Shown piece after piece: positions 1-11,100 of a DNA stretch of 64,000 nt (the stretch's first letter is position 1; each line of letters starts with the position of its first letter). The stretch comes from Leptasterias polaris (taxonomy: Eukaryota > Echinodermata > Asteroidea > Forcipulatida > Asteriidae). The notes under the pieces are model-generated. The model made no database searches and was not told the origin of the DNA. It worked only from the letters and a program-made list of their open reading frames with translations. The position numbers and the translations under genes are program-made. Location: NCBI GenBank assembly GCA_037783415.1, contig JAZGTN010000046.1:7074501-7138500 (forward strand), in the 5' to 3' direction.

Positions 1-365
1 TTTAATTAGTTGGTCTGAGCTAATTAGTGAGCAAGGAATATTTTTCCGCTCAGGAGATATAGCCAGGGATGTACCAAACAGATCTATGAAGAAAAATATA
101 AAAATTTCATAAATTAAAGGTGACACAACTTTCGTCAAAGTTAGGTATGTTACACGTACTTTGTACATTGTGTGGCTATCAAGGTAAACACCGTGCTAAT
201 TTGAGACAATCTTTAATTAGTTGGGCTGAGCTAATTAGTGGCCTGAGAATATTTTTCCGCTCGAGAGATATGGCCAGGGATATAACAAACAGATCTATGA
301 AAAAAAATATTAAAATTTCATAAATTAAAGGTGACACAACCTTAGTTAAAGTAGGCATGTAGCAC
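1..365. repeat. Imperfect tandem duplication, 211-bp period
   Basis: A segment starting TTTAATTAGTTGG at position 1 recurs at 212 with scattered substitutions, including the CAGATCTATGA and CATAAATTAAAGGTGACAC blocks. No coding potential is seen. The first copy may begin left of the window. Confidence 0.8.
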
Positions 366-2336
366 ACACCGTCTTTGTGTTGTTATTGACATGTAGTGAC
401 GGTCTTTAGCGGAAATTTTGAAATTCGGTGCTGAGGAGAAATTCGGTGCTGGGCCTGATTCGGTGCTGGGCCCAAATTCGGTGCTCGCTTCAGCCTGGTC
501 ATGATATCATTTATTGTACTAACTAACTAGCGGGATGCCGCGCTTAGCGCGGCACCGCTAGGTGGGCGCGATTCTTGCGTATAAAATGTTGCAAAGTGGG
601 GTGAGGGGGAAAGAGATAATTGGAGAGGGTGATATGAGAGGTTATCATTTTCAGAATGGGTTTGGTAAGGATATTGAAAATCAGTACGCAATGTAGTTAT
701 GTGCTAAGTTGGGGGTGAGTTTGAATATTTGGGAAGTAACGCAATGATGCATGCTTGGCATGATAATATGTAGGTTTTTTGATATGTCAGGTCTTTTTGA
801 ATATCTAACAAAGGCCCGAGTAATCCATGGAATATGATGCTTCTGTGGTCCTAAAATTTGTAAAATGTGTGAATTTATGTATACTTGATTTCCTTTTTTC
901 TTTAGGCCCTATTTCTTGATTTCTTTTGACCTATCAAGGCTTTATTTCTTAAATGTGTCTTTGTTTCTATACTTTCTCTCTCTGTATATGATCCGTGTTT
1001 GCCCGTGGTGAACTTTGTATTTGCTCAGTATAGGCCTATTTCGGTGTTTCTGTAATGTGTTTTTCTGACTTGTCTGTTTGTCTTTTTATTTGTTTATTTT
1101 GTTTATGTCGTAGTTTCGTTATTTCCTTAATTGCATAGGGGGGGGGGGGGGGCTTATAATATCTTTGATATTTCTTGATATCTCGTTGACGTTTATTGTT
1201 TGATGTTTTTATGTTACAGTTGATTTCGATGCTTGTATGTCAGTATTTCTGTGTTTTTAAATAATTTCGGGTGTGGTTGTGTTTGTTTCCTTATTTCGTT
1301 CTTCTAGATTGTGTAAATGGTTGATGAATACAATAATAATGTTAAGTGTTACAGGGGTGTGATATTGTGTCACATTTTGTTGATGACAGTTTTGTAAACT
1401 TGTTTATTATTTTGTCTTGAAGGACCCTGTTCAAATTTGATTCATCGTAGGCCCTACGTCTAAAGATTTAAATAAGAAACGAAAATAAAATAAAAAACGT
1501 TTGTGTGTTAGCGTTTTCCTTTATTTGTTCCTTTCTGTCTGTCTTTGATTTCTTGATTTATGTGCTTGTTTGGAGGAGGCTTTATTTTTGTCTCTTTTCC
1601 CTTTATTTCATTGTGTCGTTATTTCTGGCTTTCTTTATGGCTTATTTATTTATTTCTTTATTGCTCGGAAATTATTGGTTGTATTTAGGCCTACATACCA
1701 CTAAATGCAGGTAACGACTTATATTCAATTGTCTTTGTGAATTTTATGTTGTGTCTTTATGAAAGAAATACTTAAAAGGAAAACATTATAAGGGACATGA
1801 GGTCACATCAAGAAGGAACAAAATGAGCTGGAAGAAGACAAAGCATCGTTAACAGAAAATATGCAGTTTACAATTAGGATTATTCCCCCCCCCCCCCCCT
1901 TTGAGCTGCATTTTAATTTTTATATCATCTCGCTATATTAGTACGCCGTTGCACATAATCGCCGGGAGACGTTGGAACACCAGTGCCGACCCCAGTAAGC
2001 GGTGTCCGGCAAGCAAAATTCCCAGAATGCACAACAATGCAAAACAGCGAACGCAAATTGAAAGACCCCCAATTTATGTTTTGAATATGCACTCCCAAAA
2101 TCAACACCCACAAATCATCTGCCCGTCGCGCAAGCTCCGCTACAGACTAACCCGCCGCAAAAAACCCCCATGCCTGATGGGTATGAAAACACGAAAGGGC
2201 CGACCAATGCGGGTGTCCAGCTACCGTTGCACGCTTTCGCGGGAAGACGTCGGACACCAACGCAGACCCCAACCCACGGGTACTCCGATAATGACCCCAG
2301 GACGCACAAACTCAGCAGGGTGCGGGCGCCAGTTGA
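366..2336. other. Gene-free AT-rich DNA with short repeats
   Basis: No credible exon is seen. The stretch holds four near copies of TTCGGTGCT between about 425 and 485, a poly-G run near 1139-1152 and a poly-C run near 1886-1899. Open frames here are short and of random composition. Confidence 0.6.
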
Positions 2337-2421
2337 CCTGAAAAGATGGCGCGCTTCTAATCCAAGATGGCGCGCTTCTGATCCAAGATGGCGCGCTTCT
2401 AATCCAAGATGGCGCGCTTCT
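2337..2421. repeat. Four tandem copies of a 21-bp unit
   Basis: The unit AAGATGGCGCGCTTCTAATC repeats four times with minor changes. It lies just outside the MITE at 2443-2977. Confidence 0.85.
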
Positions 2422-2442
2422 TGTGGCGATTTAACGATCATT

Positions 2443-2977
2443 GGGTGCGTTCAATTAGCTTCCCCGGGTCGACCCCGGTCTGCTCATCCGGGTGAGCCCC
2501 TAACCATGAGCTAATCGAACGCCAACTTCCCCCAGCATTCACACCGATGCATCATCTTGGGACAGCCGACCGGAACTACTTCCATTTTGTGCCGTATGTC
2601 CGATACTTTCCGTGGATTCACGAAAACATCGTAAAATAATTATTCTCAAGGTAAAACTGCAACGTTAAACAATTTGCACAACCCCACAGTGATACAAAGG
2701 TACCCGGCTTCGAATAAAAAATACTTATTGCTCACAAAAACGCTGTTGTAATGGCGAAAATGTGTGTCAAACTTCCTAAAATGTCCCGCTGAATTACAAA
2801 CAAAATGGTGGCCATTGAGAAAGTTTTTCGCCGTGACGTCATGAGCCCCAAGTGACCCGCTCCACGAGCAGGGCACTTGGGGCTGACCCGGGTGAGCCCC
2901 GCGAATGACGTCAAAGCTATTCGAACGCACCGGGGGAAGACCTGGGTCGGACCCGGGGAAGCTAATCGAACGCACCC
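2443..2977. mobile_element. MITE, PIF/Harbinger-like, 535 bp
   Basis: The left end begins GGGTGCGTTCAATTAGCTTC and the right end is its reverse complement with one substitution, so the inverted termini run over 30 bp. ATT flanks both sides (2440-2442 and 2978-2980) as a likely 3-bp target duplication. Shorter inverted copies of the same motif lie inside each end (for example GCTAATCGAACGC near 2510). A 3-bp duplication with GGG-starting ends fits PIF/Harbinger. No transposase is encoded. Confidence 0.8.
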
Positions 2978-3820
2978 ATTATAGTATAGATGATTGATCT
3001 GGCAATTTCAGAATCGAGCAAATACGAGGATTGCGCTCAAGCGCTCGTTTCCATTGGTGAGTCACATGTTTGTCAGCATTTATTTTCTCCAATTAGCAAA
3101 TCCCTCAAAAGTAACTACAGCCGCGGCCCGCACCTGAGTCACTGAGCCCCCTGCCATAATAATTATCTTTACCCGTAAATCTGCCGATCCTTGTTCCTTC
3201 CTCAAAGACTCCATGGTTCAATGATCCGATCACCGCCAAATTTTCTGACTTTTCCCCATGTTTAAGGGGGCTACCCATGGGTCAATACTACAATGATGGT
3301 GTACACAAAGTGCGGGGGCGGGGGGGGGGGCGGATGGAAACGTAACGTTTTCGACGTTTTGGGGTCTTTTCCAACAAAATTCCACAGTGATGTGTCACGT
3401 AATAGTTTTAAAAACGCATTGTTGAAATTCAAAATGGCCACTACAATTTACAGCGGTAATCTTGGATTTTGTGTTCGGCGGCCTGATGATATGTTTTCAA
3501 ACTAGGCCTTTACAACTTATCATCTAAAGATATACTCTAGGAATCATCAACCAAGGCTCGATGTAAATGAAAATAAAATAAAGAAAAAAAGAAAAAAAGA
3601 AAGACGCACTAATAAATGCACCATTTAGGCCAAACTATGTTTGTATAAAAAATGGCAAATAATACAGACGATGTCACTTATATGCTTATACATTAAGTTT
3701 GCAAAGTTTTATGAAATTATAGGAAAATACGATACAAAAAATGTGCAAATACTACAAAAATGCCCTGTAATGTATTGGAAATGTCTCTCAGTCTTTTTTT
3801 TTTATATCATCATGTAGCAT
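2978..3820. other. Gene-free spacer
   Basis: No exon is recognised. It contains a G-rich run near 3313-3332 and an A/G-rich stretch near 3570-3605. Confidence 0.5.
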
Positions 3821-4151
3821 ATATTTGGTTTGCGGTAACACCATGTGTATATTTTATCTACTTGCTAGGTAGATTTTCTTTGAGAACTTGTCTTGCTTTT
3901 TTATTCTACTGCCGCGGAGAAGAATATTCGGAATTCGAGAGACGATGACTAGAGCAAGCTAGTTGAAACGTTGAGACCTATTAAGAACTCACTCCGCGGC
4001 AGGTATAGTAACGATCCACATAGCGAAAGTAGTAGTCCCGGCCGCCCGCCCGTCCAGGTAGTAGTTAATAAGCAGGACAGTTCTTTTCAGAACTGAGAAG
4101 TCTCCCGAATTCCGAATGTTCTACTCCGCCTCCGCGGCAGTAGCCTTGACC

Positions 4152-4514
4152 AAGGCGTTGGAGTTTTACTTTCGTTTATTAATTGTCTTTTTAGATTAGT
4201 TGGTTTCCCTTTGCGCTATTGCGCCATTGCGATACCCATGCACCCGAGCTATAATATGTGCAGTCTCTGGATGTGTGTGCCAAGCATGTGTAACGCAGTG
4301 CTTGCGTGGTGTGAGATGTGTACACGTAGACTAAGGCGTTGGAGTTTTACTTTCGTTTATTAATTGTCTTTTTAGATTAGTTGGTTTCCCTTTGCGCTAT
4401 TGCGCCATTGCGATACCCATGCACCCGAGCTATAATATGTGCAGTCTCTGGATGTGTGTGCCAAGCATGTGTAACGCAGTGCTTGCGTGGTGTGAGATGT
4501 GTACACGTAGACTA
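4152..4514. repeat. Tandem duplication of 181 bp
   Basis: The segment beginning AAGGCGTTGGAGTTTTACTT occurs at 4152 and again at 4333. By reading, the two copies appear identical through GTACACGTAGACT. Such identity implies a recent duplication or an assembly duplication. Confidence 0.9.
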
Positions 4515-5111
4515 TCTGAATCAACGCCTTGATGGTTCTGTTTTGAGCTAGCCAGGGTCATTACTATAATGCGTGCATAAGACAAGACCCCATTGGTCAG
4601 TGGCGGAAGTCATGTTTACTAATAGGGGGGGGGGGGGGGGGCACATTGCGCAACATTTGCAATCGCGGTTTGAGTACACTCCATTTTTAAAAAGAGATGC
4701 TTACCGTTAGCAAAGAAAAAGAAAATCGTATCGTTGAAATTCTTTCTCTATCAGCACTAACATCATAACAGTAGGGCCTGTAGTTTTTTATTCAAATTAC
4801 TAAAGCAGTTAACAACGTAAAAATAATCATTTTCGAATGTTCTCTACAAGTTTAAAGATTACGTGTTTACAACATTTGAAGATTTCATCACCCTCAGATA
4901 AAATGGACTCGTCCAACCAGTCTCCCAGTCTCAACGGCCACGGTGTTCGAATCGTACGTGTGCATGTGTGGAAGCATGGTACAAAGGTCATAATGAGGGA
5001 AGCTTGTGATTGGACCGTCGAAAATGAATCATTCATTTGCCTCCCATTCTGCGCTGTTTGCAGTCGGCCGTACGAAAGATTTAAATATTCATGATCTGCA
5101 TACCAGCATAT

Positions 5112-5165
5112 CCGCTAGCCCCCCCATTTTCGTCCAATAGTGGACGAAAATGGGGGGGCTAGCGG
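5112..5165. repeat. Perfect 25-bp-arm hairpin
   Basis: The left arm 5112-5136 begins CCGCTAGCCCCCCC. It is perfectly complementary to 5141-5165 across a 4-nt loop, ATAG. It lies inside the fold-back element and may be the tip of a nested insertion. Confidence 0.9.
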
Positions 5166-5503
5166 AAATAAAAACAGGAAACACATTAAACCCGGACGAT
5201 ACAGACGCATCAAGGCTGTCGGCCTTACGGCCTCCGCATGCGGATAGTAATACGAGTGCGGATGACCTGCGCACAGTAGTAGTACGGGCGTCGTGCGATG
5301 TGATACAAACATTACGCACAGTGCTTGTGTATAGGCTAGTGGTGGATTTTACGGCGTCTTTTCGGAGTGAAACTGCGACCGCCTTGAGCAAGGCTACCGC
5401 GGCAGTTGAATAAAAAGCAAGACAAGTTCTCAAAGAACAAAATCTACCTAGCAAGTAGATAGACACATGGTGTTACCGGCGTTACCACAAACCAAATGTA
5501 TAT

Positions 5504-8174
5504 TGATACCTCACCATGCAATGCCTCAAATCCCATTTATGTAGCATGATTTCTCAAGTTGTTGAAAAAAAAATCGCTCGCAAACTTTGAGGGGGCTACT
5601 TTGCCCGGTCCAGAAGCTTCCCCAAACCTCACACACACACACCACAACAAGTTCCTGATAGGGGAATTTTACCCTAGAAATAAGAAGTTCTGTTTATTTA
5701 GCTTCCAATAAAATTATTTTTGTTACATTTTTAGTTTATCTAAAAAAATAATCGCCGCAAAAAAGTCATCCTCAAAAAAAAGAGTGTACGCGTGAAGAAA
5801 AAGTCGCCGCCAAAACAAAGATAAAAGGTCGACGCATAAAAACAAAGCAACAAAAAGTCGCCGTGTAAATGTCCAATCCATCGAAATAAGCTTTTTATTT
5901 TGGTAGAAGTTGTTTTGGAAGTAAAGAGATCATTCGTTAATATTGAGGGGGAATTCCTGAGTTGGTAACCCCATTTTTATGTTTCGTTAATGCATGGGCT
6001 TTGAAAGATGCAAACAAAACTTAAATTGTACTTGTTTGTTAACAACTATTTTTAAATGTCAAATCTTATTCGCATTTGATTTAAAACAAATCCTAAAAAA
6101 CAACATCCATTACCAGGTTCAGGCCAGTAGTTCCTTTTAAACTCGTAAAAAACCCCAATAAAAACCACAACAATATAATACAACCGAAGTGTAAACATCA
6201 CTAAATATTTAGCTTTCGAGAAATTGAAATGTTTAGTATACCATGACACCCAGCGGCACAGACCCTTCTTTATCACAACACATTCCGGTACGATCCTTGC
6301 ATAATTACCACCTACTGTTTTTGTGACCAGGGGATTAAAGCCTGGATGGAAAAGGCAGGTCAATGCGTTGACTACATAATTATAGGTGGGCTGAGCTTGC
6401 CCTCAACATGTGGTACTTTTTAGTGAAAAGGCTTGCTGTCAATCAACCTACAGTGTCTTAACTTTGAATCTGGGAATGGCCAATGCATCACACTGTGGAC
6501 ACACAGACTTAAGTATGCATCGCTGACTCTGTTTACAATAGAAGGCTTAGCCCATGTAGGTAGCTTTATTCCCGCCTTCGGCTTGGCAATCATCACTCCC
6601 ACGTATTGGGACTGAGACAACCTGGACCATCTGGTCCTTGCTCTATGCCTGGACTAAATCAAAATTTCCTTCCTCTGTGGTGAAACGAAATTTCGGTTTT
6701 CACAAAGATGCAACATCTTCATTATTGGGAGACTGAAACTACACTATTTCTTACAGGATTTTAACTCACAAGTCGCCAATGTCATTCTGGTAAGCAATGA
6801 ATTTAAATAAGTTGTTGTTTTTGCTTCTCAGATCATAGAGCAAGCTTGCTCTATGCTCAGATGATGTGCACTGTTCTTGGAAAGGTACAACACGTGTCTA
6901 TCACAAAGTCACCTCCTACCTTGTAAATGTCCCGGGTACGAAGAGGTATTAAAGGTACGAAGTGACCTGACACACACGGCATGGTCCATACTGAGATTGT
7001 TATCGTGACATTAGACTCGCAGTCATAGCCACTCTACACAAAATCGTTGCCGCAATTGACAGATATTGAGGAAAAGCTGTCAAATCCAAACGTCTCCCTT
7101 TCACCCGAAATGTCAAAAATTGTTGTATTTTACTATACTTGCACAACCCTAGGTTTGTTTTGGGTACAGCACTTACAATACATATAAAATTTAGCCGTCA
7201 GCTGATCACTGCCGATTTGTAATCTCTTTTGTGCACATACAACACTGTGGTATCAACTGGAATGAGGTTATAATATTTTCTTACTTTGATTAATCCCCGA
7301 AACGCAAAGCTTTTTTCAGTCTGTGCTAGTGAAAGACGGAACGGAAACAGGTCAACTCGTTTGCACGCAAACTCGTACGCCTGCCTACGCCAATTGGTCA
7401 ACTCGTGCGCCCACCAACTCGTACGCACACACAGCCGTACGGATCCGGTTTGTGGGGCACTGCTAACCAGTGCTATTGTAACAGTTGTCCCTTTGTTCCA
7501 TTTTCTGAAGAATTCCATTGTGGGGTCCAATTGTTCCTATTGAAATTACCTTGTGGGGTCCATTGTTCCATTGTTGTCAGGACCCCACAAATGCCCTTCC
7601 GTGTGTATTGTCCACGAATCCGTCACACACACAAACTCGTCGTACGCAGGTGTATTTCTACGTGTTTAACTCAACGACGAACAGACAGCGGGAATTATTA
7701 ATTCGAAATTAATTCGTAATAATTATAAAAAATTTGTTTCAAAGGAAGGACGGAGTATGAACTCAGGACCGAATACAGATTAGACAGCAATGAGACATGA
7801 TATAAATATTCATTTACGTGACAAAATAAGCAGCGTTGAGGACTTGCACTTTTTCCTCAAAAACTATTGTATGTTTTGGCAGTAAATCAAGACATAATTA
7901 TATTCCATTGGATTCATTTATATTCAATAAGCCCCCAGTCTCAGATTTGTATATATATTTTATTCCCGATGTTAACCAATCTTGATGGCGTTTGTCTTTT
8001 ATTAGTTTTAACAATAGCGACAATTAACTTTCTTGGCCATGAAATAACCAATCATACAGAAATTAAAGCGAATTAAAAAAACGAAATAGAACAACAAGCG
8101 AATCGTTGCATAAAGCAACAAAGCTTGTCTCTGTATATACCATGAAGAATATTATTTGTTTGTTTCTATTGCAG
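5504..8174. other. Gene-free DNA upstream of the EGF-CFC exons
   Basis: The ATG exon of the EGF-CFC gene should lie here or further left, but I could not place it. Other contents are repeated CAACTCGTACGC motifs near 7355-7430, and several TTGTGGGGTCC boxes plus one reverse copy, GGACCCCACAA, between 7515 and 7590. The boxes may be the end of a small inverted-repeat element. Confidence 0.5.
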
Positions 8175-11100
8175 TTTGTTCGTCCTTCATTTGGTGCTAC
8201 CTCTCCTGGTTTCTACCGAATCACAATTTACAAGAGGTAAGACTATAATAAGATATTCATTAAGGTTCATCAGTGTCGAGTTACTAAACAAATACAATGA
8301 ACTTGATCACATTGCAAATATTAACAACACTATTTCTTTGTGCTTTGGTATTATTTTGCATATTCAACTCAGTGTGTATTCCCTTATTCTGTATTGATTT
8401 GGTTGCATATAGGTGGTGCAAAAAGAAGGCATCCAGCTTTTTACAGCAATTGTCATCTCTTTGTTGACAATATATTTATTTAAAAAAATCAATTGAATGG
8501 TACATGTATTTAAGATATTCACACAAGTGACAATGATCACCCATGCATCTCGTCTCTGAGATATTAGCATGCTGGCAAACCTGTTTCTCCATATTATAGA
8601 CGGCTTCATTCCATCCGCGTTTAGTGACTGAGTTCCGAGCTTGATTTGAAGGGGGACGGTAGAACAAATAAAAACACAACCTACGCAGTGATTATTACTT
8701 CTTTTTAAATTCGTATGCATGTATTTTATATAATAATTATAATCAAAGCATAAGTTTAAGTACATGACAAGTTTCCAACTTCATGTTCCATCGGAATGTT
8801 TCCTTGAATTAAATACGTGTTAACTACGAACGGGAATACAGTGATTTGTGTAACTTGTATTCAAATTAGCATATAAATAACATACATGTATAATTAAAAA
8901 CAATCACCAAGTAGGCTAATGGTTGAAGAGCCCACTAAAGTATTTCCTGTCAAAAAAGTGTTTAATTCCTTATGCACCTACCCTTTTAAGTAGGGGACTA
9001 TGGTTAAATTAAGTAGCTTAATATCATCTGTAAATAATATATTATTATATTAATCGCTCAGTATATAACTTATAAGGCCACAAGTAAACAAAAATACCAG
9101 TTGATCGTCCGGGTTTTTTCAAAAAGAGGAGGATGAGGGCCTTTTTATTTTTTATTTCTTTCGAAGGTGGCCGCCAAGCATTTTAATTCAAACTGGCCAC
9201 CAATTCTTTAGTTTAAAGTCACCACTTACTTTCTGTAGTTACAAGTTCTAAAAGATTGGTAAGTTTAATGAAAAATACACAGAAAATGTCTCTTTTGAAA
9301 AAAAAAAGTAAAATAAAAAATAACAATAAAAAGGATGCGGCCTCAAAAAAGCATGAGGGAGGGGACGATCAACTTGTATTTTTTTTATTTGGCCAAAATA
9401 CCATCATTGATGTCTTCACGGAGTAGATTCTAAGTTCCTAGGTAATTCCATTGGATAAAGTATGGACTGAATAATTGCAATCATTCATTGTATGCAATGT
9501 GTGTTTTAACATGCCAGTTTGTTCAATTGTTTGAACATGAATGCGGTTCGGCCAAACTAATACCATTTGTAAACAAAAAGACTGTAATTCTTGTTGTTAA
9601 CAAATTTGCCACGAACTTGTTGAGTTTTACACTCCATTGATGACTCACACCACGCACTTACAGTAAGCCATACGTTTACTCGGAACACCTGTGTTACGGT
9701 GTAGATTACTTAGTAATACATAGTGTACATGACTTGGGAATGTGACGAATCCGTAATGACGATGTGATATCCAATGAGAAAGGTCCGTGATCTTGGAATC
9801 AACGTGGGGGAAAACAAACCTAGTTGAGAGAAAATAAGAATGCTCTATCGAGCCGTATGGTTACTTGTAGTAAATGCGAAAATCAGAATAATCCTGCCCT
9901 GCTTCAGAAGAAAAACGTTGCAAACAATAGCAGTGTATAAGGAAGAGGATCCTGGAGCACGTTTGGACACCGGGCCTGCCTAGTGCCTAGTCGTTCCAAA
10001 ATGGTCGGTCCGAGTTCTTTCTCTTTTAACATGGTCCAGGAATATGAGCGTAAATTGATTTTAATGAACTGAAGGGTTTTTCACAAGATGTTGGTGAGTT
10101 GCTCACCATTGAACAACTCTCGTTGCAATATAAAGAGGGCAGTGGCCATTGTCATGTTTGCCATGTTTATCTCTATGCTACAAAATATCTCCCCTTTTCC
10201 AGATTTAAAATTGAATGATAAGTGAGCAGAAAGAACTTATTTCAGAATACCCTTTTTGGCAAGTTTACTCGAGTTATTTTCGACAAGCATTTAAGTTCTT
10301 CTTTGAAGTGGTTGGGACAAGATGCCGCTGTAAGCTGGTAATTTTGTTTTACCCCAGGCACTTCCCCAATCTCACATACAAGCACCCATCCTAATTAATC
10401 CAATGCTCGCCCAAACACCAGTGTCCAGACTGGCTGTCTGGGACGACTAATTTATGACCTTAATGCCCACCTAGTCTGTTCCCACAACTTTAGTATAAAA
10501 TGCCCTTATGTCCCATCTTTAGTTCATTCTTCTCTCTTCTGTACTTATAGACAGACATTCCTGGTTAGCCCAGTGCCAAATCTCGCACTGTGGCCCACGG
10601 CAATCCCGTGTTTTCTTCTTTGTAAAGCCCTGATCATCTTTGTAAAGCCCTACAGATCTAAATAAAGTATTGTCTGTATTCCAGCCCAAAGATACGAGTT
10701 GATTGGAGTTTTATTTATGCTTTGTCGACCAGCCTACAATATTATAGTGACACCCATTTATCGTGTTACACTGGTAGTAGCGGTTACTACCTGCCATAAG
10801 CCATCGAAGTGAACTAGTTTCTACAATCTTGATCATTCAATTTTCTTCCCGACGTCGTCTCTCTGCTTGCTTCGTCCATCATCTTTCCTGTTTCTACTCT
10901 GCATTTCGCATAGCCGTCCCTCTCGACTGTTTTCGTCCACGTCTTCACTTGCTTTAGTACCAATGTGCGTACTATAATATAGAGCTATTTATTTCTGTCC
11001 ACTTTTGTTCTTAGCGCTCTTTGTCGCATTAAAAAAAAAAAATCTGTGCTTTGCTTTATATGCTTAACGTTTTTGCGATGTCTCGCTCTCCCACGGCAAG

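Larger units (their letters stand above)
3821..5503. mobile_element. Fold-back element with long inverted ends
   Basis: The left arm (3821-3918) runs from ATATTTGGTTTGCGGTAACA to GCCGCGG. It reappears in reverse complement at 5396-5503 with small indels; both arms contain CTACTTGCTAGGTAGATTTT and GAGAACTTGTCTTGC. Inside the left arm a second inverted pair (about 3906-3949 with 4104-4146) carries CCGCGGCAGTAG and GAATTCCGAAT. There is no transposase. It is likely a non-autonomous fold-back transposon. Confidence 0.7.

Noticed and set aside
8142..8236. Alternative start at ATG 8142 giving a signal-peptide-like MKNIICLFLLQF
   Set aside because: It would end in a phase that meets a stop in the next EGF-CFC exon. 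Splicing at the TTCTATTGCAG acceptor gives the correct phase and also a hydrophobic leader.
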